A DNA stretch of 64,000 nucleotides from Mycobacterium parmense (GCF_010730575.1 NZ_AP022614.1:2604001-2668000); one strand, 5' to 3'; shown: positions 30,586 through 39,752, counted from the first letter of the stretch. Notes: generated by a model not told the origin, from the sequence alone. A program made the numbers and translations.

Positions 30586-31707
30586 ATGCGCGCTTTGCCG
30601 TTCACGCCGGCGTGCGGCACACCGACGGCGTTGGATTCCCCGCGCGCCGAAGAGTTCGGTGTCTGGCGATCGACCGTGCGCGACGCGATGCTCGCCGACG
30701 TCGCGGAGTTCGTCGCCGCCCGGTGCGCCGACCAACTCGACGGCACGGGAATCGACGTGACCGGCGAGATCCTCCTCGAATTCGTCTCGGGCGGTAAGTG
30801 TCTGCGGTCCACCTTCGCGTACCTGGGCTGGCTGTGCGGGTCGGCGCCAAGCGGGGCGGCGGTGCGCGCCGCCGCCAGTTTCGAACTGCTGCACGCCTTC
30901 GCGCTGCTGCAGGACGACGTCATGGATTCCTCGACCGAACGGCGCGGCCGGCCGGCGGCCCACCTGCAGTTCGCCCGCTGGCACCGCGCGCGCGGGTTGT
31001 CCGGCTCCGCGGGCCGGTTCGGCGAATCGTCCGCCATTCTGCTCGGCGACCTCTGCCTGATCTGGGCCGAGCAGATGCTGCGCGAGAGCGGCCTCGACGC
31101 CCGCCGCCTGTGGCGAGCGTGGCCGCGCTACGACGAGATGCGCATCGAGCTGGCGATAGGTCAGTTCGCCGACCTGACAAGCGATGTCCGGCGCATGCCG
31201 ACCCTGGAAGCGGTGCTGGACGTGGCGCGTCGCAAGTCGGGCAATTACACCGTGCGCCGGCCGCTCGAGATCGGCGCGGCGATGTCGGATTGTGACGACC
31301 GGACGCTGTGCCGCCTCGGCCGCTACGGCGCCGAGGTCGGCGAGGCATTCCAGCTGCGCGACGACATGCTCGGCGTGTTCGGTTCACCGGCGACGACGGG
31401 CAAACCCTGCGCCAACGACCTGCGCGAACGCAAGGCGACCAGCGTCGTGGTGGCCGCCTGCCAGCTGGCCGACGCACCCACCAGAAAAGAGCTCACCGCC
31501 CTTCTGACCGGCGACGAACTCGACGACGGCGGGCTCGAGCGGTGCAAGTCGCTGATCGTCGCGACAGGGGCGGTGGAGCTGATCGAGGAGATGATCGGCG
31601 ACCGCGTCGTATCGGCCTGCCGGCAGTTGGCCGATCTGGCGGTGCCCGACGCCGTGCGCACGGCGCTGGCCGACATGGCGGCCGTTTGCACGAACCGCGC
31701 CGAATGA
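30586..31707 (+). CDS. crtE: Geranylgeranyl pyrophosphate synthase
   Basis: A 373-aa trans-isoprenyl diphosphate synthase that extends FPP/DMAPP with IPP to GGPP for carotenoids. The first aspartate-rich motif is LLQDDVMDSS, the second QLRDDMLGVFG, with conserved KSGNYTVRRPLEIGA between. ATG 30586 was chosen over TTG 30577, which is only 3 nt from the ribosome site GGGGAGGAG. It is the first gene of a nine-gene run to 38453 in which most junctions overlap. Confidence 0.92.
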   Translation: MRALPFTPACGTPTALDSPRAEEFGVWRSTVRDAMLADVAEFVAARCADQLDGTGIDVTGEILLEFVSGGKCLRSTFAYLGWLCGSAPSGAAVRAAASFELLHAFALLQDDVMDSSTERRGRPAAHLQFARWHRARGLSGSAGRFGESSAILLGDLCLIWAEQMLRESGLDARRLWRAWPRYDEMRIELAIGQFADLTSDVRRMPTLEAVLDVARRKSGNYTVRRPLEIGAAMSDCDDRTLCRLGRYGAEVGEAFQLRDDMLGVFGSPATTGKPCANDLRERKATSVVVAACQLADAPTRKELTALLTGDELDDGGLERCKSLIVATGAVELIEEMIGDRVVSACRQLADLAVPDAVRTALADMAAVCTNRAE

Positions 31708-31735
31708 CCGACACAGATCTGGGAGCCTATTGAGT

Positions 31736-33253
31736 ATGCGAACCATTGTGGGCCGCACCGATCACGTGGTGGTCGTCGGTGCCGGGCTGGCGGGCCTTGC
31801 CGCGGCGCTGCATCTGGCCGGGCGGGGACGGGCGGTCACGGTGGTCGAGCGCCACCCGTGGCCCGGGGGCCGGACCGGCCGGCTCGACGTCGACGGCTAC
31901 CGCATAGACACCGGACCGACCGTGATCACCATGCCGGAGATCATCGACGAGACCTTGGCGGCCGTGGGCAAGACCCGCGCGGGCCGCCTGGAGCTGCTGC
32001 CGGTCGACCCGGCCTACCGGGCAGTCTTCGCCGATGGCAGCGCACTCGACGTGCACAGCGACCCCGACGAGATGGCCGCGGCCGTCGAACGATTTGCCGG
32101 CCCCGCGCAGGCGGCCGGCTACCGGCGGCTGCGGGAATGGCTGCAGCAGCTGTACCGCACCGAGTTCGACGGCTTCATCGGTGCCAACTTCGACTCTCCG
32201 CTCTCGCTGCTCACACCCCAGCTGGCGCGGTTGGCCGCGCTGGGCGGGTTCCGCAAGTGGGACCGCGTGATCGAGCGCTACATCAGTGACCCGCGGCTGC
32301 GGCGCGTGTTCACCTTCCAGTCGCTCTATGCCGGCGTGGCACCCAAGGACGCCCTGGCGGTGTACGCGGTCATCGCTTACATGGACACCATCGCCGGTGT
32401 GGTCTTCCCCCGTGGGGGCGTGCGGGCGCTGCCCGACGCGCTGGCCGGCGCGGCGGCCGAGGCCGGCGTCCGGTTCTGCTACGGCCAGACGGTCACGGCG
32501 CTGGAGCGAAGCGGCGACCGGGTCAGCGCCGTGCGCACGGACCACTCCGAGCGGATCGGGTGCGACGCGGTGGTCCTGACCACCGAGCTGCCCCAGACCT
32601 ACGCGCTGCTGGGCCGCACACCGCGGCGCATCCTGCCGCTGCGGGCCTCCCCTTCGGCGGTGGTGGCGCACATCGGGTGCCCGGCGGTGGCGCCCGAGAC
32701 GGCGCACCACACCATACTGTTCGGGGAGGCCTGGAATCAGACCTTCACCGACATCATCCGCGACGGGCGAGTCATGCGAGATCCGTCATTGTTGGTCACC
32801 CGGCCCACCGCCGGTGATCCGTCGCTGGCTCCCGCCGGGCGGGACCTGCTCTACGTGCTCGCGCCTGCGCCGAACCTCGACCGCGGCACCGTCGACTGGG
32901 ACGGCGACGGCCGGGCCTACGTGGACCGGATGATCGACGACGTCACGAAACGGCTGCTGCCCGGCCTGCGCGAGGACGCGACGGTGCTCGGCGTCGTCAC
33001 CCCCGCCGACTGGGCGCGCCAGGGCATGGCCGGCGGCAGCCCGTTCGCGCTCGCCCACACCTTCGCCCAGACCGGGCCGTTCCGGCCCGCGAACATGGTG
33101 CGAGGCATCGGCAACGCCGTGCTCGCGGGCTCGTCCACCGTGCCGGGCGTCGGGGTGCCGACCGCGCTGATCTCCGGGCGACTGGCCGCCGACCGCATCA
33201 CCGGCGCCGTGCCATCGACGGTGCGTCCCGACACGAAAGCGCAGTTGCCATGA
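31736..33253 (+). CDS. crtI: Phytoene desaturase
   Basis: The 505-aa CrtI-type FAD enzyme turns phytoene into lycopene by successive dehydrogenations. The dinucleotide motif is VVVGAGLAGLAAALHLAGRG with WPGGRTG. The C-terminal carotenoid-desaturase signature is recognisable (GIGNAVLAGSSTVPGVGVP). ATG 31736 lies 10 nt after GGGAG; an in-frame TTG six bases upstream is the alternative. It overlaps crtB by ATGA. Confidence 0.95.
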   Translation: MRTIVGRTDHVVVVGAGLAGLAAALHLAGRGRAVTVVERHPWPGGRTGRLDVDGYRIDTGPTVITMPEIIDETLAAVGKTRAGRLELLPVDPAYRAVFADGSALDVHSDPDEMAAAVERFAGPAQAAGYRRLREWLQQLYRTEFDGFIGANFDSPLSLLTPQLARLAALGGFRKWDRVIERYISDPRLRRVFTFQSLYAGVAPKDALAVYAVIAYMDTIAGVVFPRGGVRALPDALAGAAAEAGVRFCYGQTVTALERSGDRVSAVRTDHSERIGCDAVVLTTELPQTYALLGRTPRRILPLRASPSAVVAHIGCPAVAPETAHHTILFGEAWNQTFTDIIRDGRVMRDPSLLVTRPTAGDPSLAPAGRDLLYVLAPAPNLDRGTVDWDGDGRAYVDRMIDDVTKRLLPGLREDATVLGVVTPADWARQGMAGGSPFALAHTFAQTGPFRPANMVRGIGNAVLAGSSTVPGVGVPTALISGRLAADRITGAVPSTVRPDTKAQLP

Positions 33254-34197
33254 TCCGCAGCGAGTTGGACGCGGCCGGAATCGACGATCCCCGGCTGCGT
33301 GGCTCCTACCGGCGTTGCCGCGAACTCAATGCGGCGCATGGCCGCACGTTCTTCCTGGCGACCCGGCTGCTGGCGCCGGACCAGCGGCCGGCGGTGCACG
33401 CGCTGTACGGCTTCGCGCGCTATGCCGACGACATCCTCGACGACCTCGACGCGCAGGAAGGCATCGAGTCCCGGGCGCGGCGCCTGCAGGAACTGTCGGA
33501 CCGGTTCTTCGCCGGCGAGCACCTCGGCGACCCGGTGCTCGCCGCGGTCCTGCACACCGCGCAGCGGTACGCGATCGCCACCGAGCTGTTCGACGACTTC
33601 CTGGCGTCGATGCGGATGGACCTCACGATCACCGACTATCCCGACCGCGAGTCGCTCAACTCCTACATGCGCGGCTCCGCGGAGGCGATCGGGCTGCAGG
33701 TGCTCCCGGTCCTGGGCACCGTGACCGCCGTCGAGGACGCCGCACCCTACGCGGCGGCGCTGGGCAGGGCGTTTCAGCTCACCAATTTCCTGCGCGACGT
33801 CGACGAGGACCTGCTGCGCGGGCGGGTCTACCTGCCGGCCGACGAATTGGCCGCCCACGGTGTCGATCGCGACCTGCTGACGTGGTGCCACACGAAGCGC
33901 CGGATCGTGCCGCGGGTGCGCGAAGCGCTGGCCGAGCAGCACGAGATCACCAGGCAGACATACCGATTCGCCGCCGCGGGCATCGACATGCTGGCGCCGC
34001 GGTCACGCCCGTGCGTCGCGGCGGCCGCCGCGCTGTACTCGGAGATACTCGACCGCATCGAGGCCGGCGACTTCGAGGTCTTCTCCCACCGCGCCACCGT
34101 CGGCCGGGCCCGACGACTCCAGGTCGCCGGGCTGGGGTTGATACGGTCGTGGCGCGCGCGCAACGGTGGCTCTGATACCCGGTCGGGGGCCGCATGA
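33250..34197 (+). CDS. crtB: Phytoene synthase
   Basis: The 315-aa enzyme condenses two GGPP molecules to phytoene. The two aspartate-rich sites are YGFARYADDILDD and LTNFLRDVDEDLLRGRVYLP, the squalene/phytoene synthase signatures. The start overlaps the crtI stop and its stop overlaps the crtYc start, both ATGA, so stoichiometric production with its neighbours is likely. Confidence 0.96.
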   Translation: MIRSELDAAGIDDPRLRGSYRRCRELNAAHGRTFFLATRLLAPDQRPAVHALYGFARYADDILDDLDAQEGIESRARRLQELSDRFFAGEHLGDPVLAAVLHTAQRYAIATELFDDFLASMRMDLTITDYPDRESLNSYMRGSAEAIGLQVLPVLGTVTAVEDAAPYAAALGRAFQLTNFLRDVDEDLLRGRVYLPADELAAHGVDRDLLTWCHTKRRIVPRVREALAEQHEITRQTYRFAAAGIDMLAPRSRPCVAAAAALYSEILDRIEAGDFEVFSHRATVGRARRLQVAGLGLIRSWRARNGGSDTRSGAA

Positions 34198-34517
34198 GCG
34201 ATCGCTGGCAGTATCTCCTGGTGCTCGCCGCGTGCCTGCTGATCACCGCGCCCCTGGAGACGTTCGGCGCCGGCGTCTACCGCCGCTGGCGGCGGCTCGC
34301 CAAGTCCGTTCTTCCGGTGGCAGCGGTTTTCCTGGTCTGGGACGAGGTCGCGGTGGCCGGGCACGTGTGGACCTACAACCGCGCCTACGTCACCGGATGG
34401 CAGATCCCGTTCGAGGTGCCGATCGAGGAACTCCTGTTCTTCATCGTCATCCCGATCTGCGCGCTGCTGACCTACAACGCCGTGGGCACCATCCTCGAGC
34501 GGGTCAACCGCCGATGA
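34194..34517 (+). CDS. crtYc: Lycopene beta-cyclase subunit CrtYc
   Basis: The 107-aa membrane protein has three predicted helices and the cyclase-domain motif VPIEELLFF (PxEExxF), plus PLETFG near the N-terminus. In actinobacteria two small proteins, CrtYc and CrtYd, form a heterodimeric cyclase converting lycopene to beta-carotene, as described in Brevibacterium linens and M. aurum. It overlaps crtB and crtYd by 4 bp each. Confidence 0.93.
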   Translation: MSDRWQYLLVLAACLLITAPLETFGAGVYRRWRRLAKSVLPVAAVFLVWDEVAVAGHVWTYNRAYVTGWQIPFEVPIEELLFFIVIPICALLTYNAVGTILERVNRR

Positions 34518-34825
34518 CCGGCCTGGGCTACACCGTGCCGGCCGTGGTCGCCGTATTCGCCGTTTGGGCAATGGAATTGGCGCTGTTGCGGACCGGACTG
34601 TTCCGCCGGCCGGCGTATTGGCTGTCGATGCTGATCGTGCTGGGCTTCCAGATTCCGGTCGACGGGTGGCTGACCAAGCGCAGCTCCCCCATCGTCATCT
34701 ACGACGACCGCCAGACCACGGGCCTTCGCTTCCCGTTCGACATCCCGGTCGAGGACTTCCTGTTCGGTTTCGCCCTGGCCACCGCCGTGCTGCTGCTGTG
34801 GGAATTCCAACGTGCGCGGCGGTGA
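34514..34825 (+). CDS. crtYd: Lycopene beta-cyclase subunit CrtYd
   Basis: The 103-aa second cyclase subunit begins at ATG 34514 (MTGLGYTVPAVVAVFAVWAM), overlapping crtYc by ATGA. Three hydrophobic helices and the motif IPVEDFLFGF correspond to PIEELLFF in CrtYc. Its 3' end overlaps the following methyltransferase by 14 bp. Confidence 0.92.
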   Translation: MTGLGYTVPAVVAVFAVWAMELALLRTGLFRRPAYWLSMLIVLGFQIPVDGWLTKRSSPIVIYDDRQTTGLRFPFDIPVEDFLFGFALATAVLLLWEFQRARR

Positions 34826-35537
34826 CCTGCGGCCCGCGCCCGCCGAGCTGTCGGCGGCGTTCGACGCCGGCGCCGCGGCCTACGACAGGCTGGTGGGCTC
34901 CAGCCCCGGCTACCACGCGCACCTGCTGCTGTCCGCCCGCCGGATGCGAATCCCCAACCGCGGCAGGGGCTTGAGGCTGCTGGACGCCGGGTGCGGCACC
35001 GGCGCGTCGACGGCGGCGCTGCTGAGCGTCGCGCCCGAAGCCGAGATCGTCGCGATCGACGCGTCGCGCGGCATGCTCGACGCGGCGGCCGGCAAGGGCT
35101 GGCCCCCCTCGGTGCGATTCGTGCACACGCCCGTCGAGCAGTTGGCCGAGCACGGCATCACCGGTCCGTTCGACGGCATCCTGGCCGCCTACCTGATTCG
35201 CAACCTCGCCGAACCCGACGGCCAGCTGCACACCTTCCGCACGCTGCTGCGCCCCGGCGCCACCCTGGCGGTGCACGAGTACTCGGTGCGCGACTCCCGG
35301 GCCGCGACCCGGATCTGGCATGCGGTCTGCTGGGGCGTCATCATCCCCTCCGGGTGGTTGCGGACCCGCGACACCGCGCTGTACCGGTACCTGTGGCGCA
35401 GCGTGCTGGCGTTCGACGGGGCGGCGCAATTCCGGGCGCGCCTGGCCGACGCCGGCTTCACCGCCGTGCACAGCGAGACGATGCCCGGCTGGGAGGCCAA
35501 CATCGTGCACACGTTCCTGGCGGACGCGCCGCTATGA
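34812..35537 (+). CDS. SAM-dependent methyltransferase in the crt operon
   Basis: The 241-aa UbiE-like class I methyltransferase has motif I LRLLDAGCGTGASTA, acidic AIDASRGMLDAA and post-motif DGILAAYLIRNLAE. GTG 34812 lies within the end of crtYd. Its place between the cyclase and crtU, coupled by overlaps on both sides, implies a carotenoid or quinone substrate, for example methylating a hydroxylated end group; this is not established. Confidence 0.82.
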   Translation: MRGGDLRPAPAELSAAFDAGAAAYDRLVGSSPGYHAHLLLSARRMRIPNRGRGLRLLDAGCGTGASTAALLSVAPEAEIVAIDASRGMLDAAAGKGWPPSVRFVHTPVEQLAEHGITGPFDGILAAYLIRNLAEPDGQLHTFRTLLRPGATLAVHEYSVRDSRAATRIWHAVCWGVIIPSGWLRTRDTALYRYLWRSVLAFDGAAQFRARLADAGFTAVHSETMPGWEANIVHTFLADAPL

Positions 35538-37054
35538 CGGGCGACCGCCGACGCCGAACATTCCCCGCCGCGCCGGGATTGCCCCATGCCGCCGCGCTGG
35601 AAGCCCGTCCCCGGGTGGTCGTGGTGGGCGGCGGCATCGCGGGTCTGACCGCCGCCACCGGCCTGGCCGAGCGCGGCGTCGACGTCGAGGTTGTCGAACG
35701 CGAGCGCTACCTGGGCGGCCGGGTGGGCGGTTGGACCGAGCAGCACGACGGCACCGACCTGGCGATGAACCGCGGATTCCACGCGTTCTTCCGGCAGTAC
35801 TACAACCTGCGGGCCCTGCTGCGGCGCGTCGACCCGCAACTGCGCATGCTCACCGCCGTCGAGGACTATCCGCTGATCGACGCCGACGGCCGGCGAGACA
35901 GCTTCCGCGGGCTGCCGCGCACCCCACCGTGGAACGCGGTGGCGTTTGCGGCGCGCAGCCCGACGTTTCGGCTGCGCGACTTCCTGCACATCGACGCTCG
36001 CGCCGCGGCGCCCCTGGCCGCGGTGTCGGTACCGGACATCTACCGGCGCCTCGACCACACCGACGCCGCGACCTTCCTCAAAGACATCCGTTTCCCGCCG
36101 GCCGCAAGGCATCTGGCCTTCGAGGTGTTCTCCCGCAGCTTCTTCGCCGACCCGGCGCAGCTGTCCGCCGCCGAGCTGGCCACCATGTTCCACATCTACT
36201 TCCTGGGGTCCAGCGAGGGACTCATCTTCGACGTCCCCACCGCGAACTACGACGTTGCGCTCTGGCAGCCGCTGCAGCACTACCTCGAGGGGCACGGCGC
36301 GCGGTTCCGGCTCGGCACCGGCGTACAGCGTGTCGACACCGCCGGTGCCGGGTTCGCGGTGCGGACCGATTCCGGCGAGGCCCTCGATGCCGACGCCGTG
36401 GTGCTGGCGACCGATGTCGCCGGCCTGCAGCGCATCGTTGCCGCCTCCGACGGCCTGGGCAGGAACGAGTGGCGCGCGCAGATCGCGCGGATGCGTATCG
36501 CGCCGCCGTTCGCCGTGCACCGGTTGTGGCTCGACAAGCCGGTCGCGGCCAGCCGCTCGGCATTCCTCGGCACCGCCGGCCACGAACCGCTGGACAACAT
36601 CAGCGTGCTGGACCGCTACGAACGCGAAGCCGGCGAATGGGCCCGCAGTAACCATGGTTCGGTAGTCGAATTGCATTCCTACGCATTGGAATCCAAGCCA
36701 TCTCGCTCGGCGGGGCTGCGCCGGCTGCACAAGCTGTACCCGGAAACCGCGGCAGCGCGTGTGGTGTGCGAACGGCTGCTGGAACGGGGCGACTGCCCCC
36801 TGTTCGCGCCCGGGTCATACGAGCAGCGACCCAGGGTGGTCACGCCCGCGCCCGGCCTGTTGCTGGCCGGCGACGCCATCCGCATCGACCTGCCGGTGGC
36901 GCTGATGGAACGCGCGGCAACCACCGGTTGGTGCGCCGCGAACGAATTGTTGAGACAATGGGGACTCGCCGGACACGCGTTGCACTCCGTACCCACCCAG
37001 GGCCGGTCGCCACTGTTGCGATGGCTCGCCGGCCGCGAGAGATCCACACGATGA
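35534..37054 (+). CDS. crtU: Beta-carotene desaturase/methyltransferase (aromatase) CrtU
   Basis: The 506-aa FAD-dependent enzyme of the CrtI/CrtU superfamily has VVVVGGGIAGLTAATGLAER, GGRVGGW, MNRGFHAFFRQYYNLR and a C-terminal LLLAGDAIRIDLPVALMERA. CrtU shifts a methyl group and aromatises the beta-ionone rings, giving isorenieratene (leprotene) from beta-carotene. It overlaps the methyltransferase and the Rieske gene by ATGA. Assignment to CrtU rather than another desaturase rests on operon position and the RGFHAFFRQYYNLR block. Confidence 0.85.
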   Translation: MTGDRRRRTFPAAPGLPHAAALEARPRVVVVGGGIAGLTAATGLAERGVDVEVVERERYLGGRVGGWTEQHDGTDLAMNRGFHAFFRQYYNLRALLRRVDPQLRMLTAVEDYPLIDADGRRDSFRGLPRTPPWNAVAFAARSPTFRLRDFLHIDARAAAPLAAVSVPDIYRRLDHTDAATFLKDIRFPPAARHLAFEVFSRSFFADPAQLSAAELATMFHIYFLGSSEGLIFDVPTANYDVALWQPLQHYLEGHGARFRLGTGVQRVDTAGAGFAVRTDSGEALDADAVVLATDVAGLQRIVAASDGLGRNEWRAQIARMRIAPPFAVHRLWLDKPVAASRSAFLGTAGHEPLDNISVLDRYEREAGEWARSNHGSVVELHSYALESKPSRSAGLRRLHKLYPETAAARVVCERLLERGDCPLFAPGSYEQRPRVVTPAPGLLLAGDAIRIDLPVALMERAATTGWCAANELLRQWGLAGHALHSVPTQGRSPLLRWLAGRERSTR

Positions 37055-38070
37055 GCAAGATCCGCGATCAGCTGCACCACCTGCGGCCCTCCGCAGGCCC
37101 CAAAGACTGGCCGCTGCAAGTCGTTGCGCGCACGTCGTGGTCGCGGCAGCGGCCCACCTATCGCGACGCGCAACCCGCCATCATCGAGGGCGCGCTGCGG
37201 CGTTCCCAGCGCAAACCCACCGGCAACTGGTACGCCTTCGCCGCCAGCCGCGAAGTGCGCCCCGGGCGGCCCTTCGGTGCCACCGTCGCGGGCGTCGAGG
37301 TGGTCGCCTGGCGCGACGAACAGGGCCGGCTGTGCGTCGGCCCGCGTACCTGCCCGCATCTGGGCGCCGACCTCGCCACCGGTGCCGTGCGCCGCGGCAC
37401 GCTGATCTGCCGGTGGCACGGGCTGGCCCTCGACGGTCGCTGCCGCGAGTTCGGATGGAGCCCACTGCCCGGCCACGACGACGGCACCCTGGCGTGGGTG
37501 CGGCTCGACGACGTGGGCGGCGAGGCGCCGCTGCCCGAACCGGTGATCCCCGACCGGCCCGCCGGCGACACGCTGGCCGCCGTGGCCCGCGTGGAGGGTG
37601 TGTGCGAACCCGCCGACGTCATCGCCAACCGGCTCGATCCCTGGCACGGCGCCTGGTTTCACCCCTACTCGTTCACCCGGCTGGACGTGATCACCACGCC
37701 CACCGAGGAAGCCGATCATTTCCTGGTGGCGGTCACGTTCCGGATGGGGCGCCTGGGCGTGCCTGTGATCGCGGAGTTCTCTTGCCCGCAGGCCCGCACC
37801 ATCGTGATGCGGATCGTCGACGGCGAGGGTACCGGCAGCGTCGTCGAGACCCACGCCACCCCAGTCGGTTCCGGCGCCGACGGCCGTCCCCGCACCGCGG
37901 TCTTGGAGGCCACCGTCGCCCACTCGGACCGTCCCGGTTTCCAGCGGGCCACGCGGGTGGCGCCGCTGATCGCACCGCTGATGCGCCACGCGGCCGCCCG
38001 GCTCTGGCGCGACGACATCGCCTACGCCGAGCGCCGCTACCAGCTGCGCGCCGGCGGCGCCCGACCGTGA
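37051..38070 (+). CDS. Rieske non-heme iron oxygenase-like protein in the crt operon
   Basis: The 339-aa protein has a Rieske [2Fe-2S] site at about 111-134 (CPH, 16 residues, CRWH). A catalytic-domain pattern NRLDPWHGAWFHPYSF, of the D-x2-H-x4-H type, binds the mononuclear iron. This is the layout of ring-hydroxylating oxygenases. Coupled by ATGA to crtU and GTGA to the next gene, it is a good candidate for hydroxylating the carotenoid or its aromatic ring. No dedicated reductase is nearby. Confidence 0.85.
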   Translation: MSKIRDQLHHLRPSAGPKDWPLQVVARTSWSRQRPTYRDAQPAIIEGALRRSQRKPTGNWYAFAASREVRPGRPFGATVAGVEVVAWRDEQGRLCVGPRTCPHLGADLATGAVRRGTLICRWHGLALDGRCREFGWSPLPGHDDGTLAWVRLDDVGGEAPLPEPVIPDRPAGDTLAAVARVEGVCEPADVIANRLDPWHGAWFHPYSFTRLDVITTPTEEADHFLVAVTFRMGRLGVPVIAEFSCPQARTIVMRIVDGEGTGSVVETHATPVGSGADGRPRTAVLEATVAHSDRPGFQRATRVAPLIAPLMRHAAARLWRDDIAYAERRYQLRAGGARP

Positions 38071-38453
38071 GGCGACCCTACTCCGGCGTGGTCGCCGCGG
38101 TCGCGGGGCTGCACTTCGCGTACCTGTGCTACGTGCCGGCGGGGGGATTCGTCGCGCTGCGCTGGCCGCGGACCATCGTTCTGCATGTTCCCGCTGTCGC
38201 GTGGGGTGTGGCCGTCGTGGGTTTCAACCTGCGGTGCCCACTGACGGCGCTGGAATCGTGGGCCCGCGGGCGCGCGGAGATGGAGCCCTTACCCGCAGCG
38301 GGATTCGTCGACCGCTACGTCGAAGGGCGTCTCATCCCGCGCGGGCGTACCGGCGGCGCCCAGGCACTGGCGTTCATCGCGGCGGCGCTCTCGTGGATTA
38401 TACTGGCGCAGAGGCGTTTTCGCGTCCGGCCGGGTCAGTCCGACGCCGGCTGA
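38067..38453 (+). CDS. DUF2784-like small membrane protein
   Basis: The 128-aa protein starts at GTG 38067, overlapping the Rieske stop. Hydrophobic helices at about 7-30, 36-55 and 104-120 and the sequence NLRCPLTALESWAR are typical of the DUF2784 family (function unknown). It ends the carotenoid operon and overlaps the convergent gene at 38435 by 19 bp at the 3' ends. Confidence 0.8.
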   Translation: MRRPYSGVVAAVAGLHFAYLCYVPAGGFVALRWPRTIVLHVPAVAWGVAVVGFNLRCPLTALESWARGRAEMEPLPAAGFVDRYVEGRLIPRGRTGGAQALAFIAAALSWIILAQRRFRVRPGQSDAG

Positions 38454-38641
38454 TACGACGGGAGCGGGCTTGCCGCACGCGACCTGCGCCGCCACGCGGC
38501 CCAGGCAGCGGCCGAGGCCACGACGCCGATCAGGACGACGCCCGGCCAGAAGGCCAGCTGCGCCAACCACAACCGTCGCTGCAGCCGAAGCACCTCGCGC
38601 TGCCCGCGCCGAACCCGTCGGGCCGTATCCTCGATGGTCAT
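38435..38641 (-). CDS. Hypothetical small single-pass membrane protein
   Basis: A 68-aa frame from ATG 38641 (MTIEDTARRVRRGQREVLRL) has a basic amphipathic N-terminus and one membrane helix (about 28-52, FWPGVVLIGVVASAAAWAAW) followed by arginines. It lies 55 bp downstream of the AveC-like gene on the same strand. No family recognised; coding potential is supported by the helix and basic pattern only. Confidence 0.5.
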   Translation of the reverse strand: MTIEDTARRVRRGQREVLRLQRRLWLAQLAFWPGVVLIGVVASAAAWAAWRRRSRAASPLPSYQPASD

Positions 38642-38696
38642 TCCGGGAGCATTTACCCTGAGTCGATTTCTCAAACCAGCGCCCGTGCCGGGAAAG

Positions 38697-39479
38697 CTAT
38701 CGGGGCTGATTGGGCACACCGTCGAACAGCTCGCCGGCGGGGGCGACGGTCACCAGGCCGGCCAGCTTGGTCACCAGGTGCGGCGCGAAGACGGCACCGT
38801 ACACGACGTGCCCGACGACCACGGCGGCGGCGATCGACAGCAACGCGGACTGCACGCGCCCGGCGGAGTGCGAGTCAGCCCACACGTCGATGACGGTGCG
38901 TCCCTGCGCGTCCGTACGCCCGAGGAGGTAGGCGAACACCATCACCAGCACCCCCATCGCCAGCGCATCGTAGAGCGGATACTGGTGTTTTGTGCCCTCC
39001 CGGATAGCCAGCCCGCTGATCACGCGGCCGTAGTAGAAGACACCGAGCTCGGCCCCGACGAAGCCGTTGAACAGCAGCGCCCACAGGAATCCGATCGTCA
39101 GACCCGCGCCCAGCAGGGTCTGCGGGCGGCGCCAGCCCAACCTCGCGCTCACCCGGCGTCCGGCGGACGCCGCAATGACCGCGGGCAGCACGAAGTAGGA
39201 GATGTATCCGGGCGGGACCGGGGCGGGCAACCCGCCCCAGGTCATGTTCATGGGCCACCACGGCGGCATGCGCGGCAGGGCCGGGGGGAACTGGGCGTAC
39301 ATCGCCCAGTCGTACGGCGCCTCGATCCAGGAGAACGAGATCGCCGAAATGCACACCAGTAGGAGCGGATCCACACGGCCCCTACGAAGGCTGCGGTAGA
39401 CGCCGAACGCCACGAACGCCAACCCGCCGAGGTAGGCGAACGCGATGCCCAGCTTCATCACCGGCGTCAGCCCGGTCAT
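38697..39479 (-). CDS. Spirocyclase AveC-like membrane protein
   Basis: The 260-aa polytopic protein has about six helices with conserved pieces SISFSWIEAPYDWAMYAQFPP, MPPWWPMNMTWGG and a glycine-rich centre. I recognise it as the AveC-like family found in many mycobacteria; AveC itself acts in avermectin spiroketal formation in Streptomyces. The mycobacterial substrate is unknown. The start overlaps the stop of a 37-codon gene by 3 bp, and the gene shares a regulatory region with the double-TetR gene. Confidence 0.72.
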   Translation of the reverse strand: MTGLTPVMKLGIAFAYLGGLAFVAFGVYRSLRRGRVDPLLLVCISAISFSWIEAPYDWAMYAQFPPALPRMPPWWPMNMTWGGLPAPVPPGYISYFVLPAVIAASAGRRVSARLGWRRPQTLLGAGLTIGFLWALLFNGFVGAELGVFYYGRVISGLAIREGTKHQYPLYDALAMGVLVMVFAYLLGRTDAQGRTVIDVWADSHSAGRVQSALLSIAAAVVVGHVVYGAVFAPHLVTKLAGLVTVAPAGELFDGVPNQPR

Positions 39480-39589
39480 GACTCACCGCCGCGCGCCGGC
39501 TCACGGGCCTCGGGGTCGAATCGCCACACCAGGGCGGCGACGATCGCGATCAGGCCGAACAGCGTCCCCAGCATGATTGCAATTGCCAT
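39476..39589 (-). CDS. Very small membrane peptide upstream of the AveC-like gene
   Basis: The 37-aa frame MAIAIMLGTLFGLIAIVAAL continues WRFDPEAREPARGGES: one membrane helix and a short polar tail. Its TGA lies within the AveC-like start (TCATGA), so the two are translationally coupled. GGAGG lies about 14 nt upstream of its ATG. It could be a membrane partner of the AveC-like protein; no homologue is recalled. Confidence 0.6.
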   Translation of the reverse strand: MAIAIMLGTLFGLIAIVAALVWRFDPEAREPARGGES

Positions 39590-39613
39590 GAGTCGAGGGT
39601 CGCCTCCATAAAC

Positions 39614-39634
39614 CTAACGTTTGGTCTAACGTAG
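39614..39634. promoter_or_regulatory. Putative TetR operator A
   Basis: CTAACG (39614-39619), six bases, CTAACG (39626-39631): a direct repeat whose core reads GTTTGGTCTAAC. It is 25 bp upstream of the 37-codon gene, between it and the TetR gene. The core matches operator B when B is read on the other strand (GTTYGGTCWAAC). Confidence 0.45.
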
Positions 39635-39700
39635 TGAGCATTGGCCGCCCCTGTCAATGTCGTTGGGCACCAATGGGGTGGATGCGCGCCGGGTTCTGCT

Positions 39701-39718
39701 AGCGTTTGACCGAACGCT
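39701..39718. promoter_or_regulatory. Putative TetR operator B
   Basis: AGCGTTTGACCGAACGCT is a perfect inverted repeat (AGCGTT-N6-AACGCT), 34 bp before the first plausible TetR start. On the opposite strand its core is GTTCGGTCAAAC, like operator A. Together they suggest autoregulation and control of the divergent AveC-like unit. Confidence 0.55.
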
Positions 39719-39752
39719 GGTTCAATCGCGCGTCAGGAGCGGCCTCGGTGTT

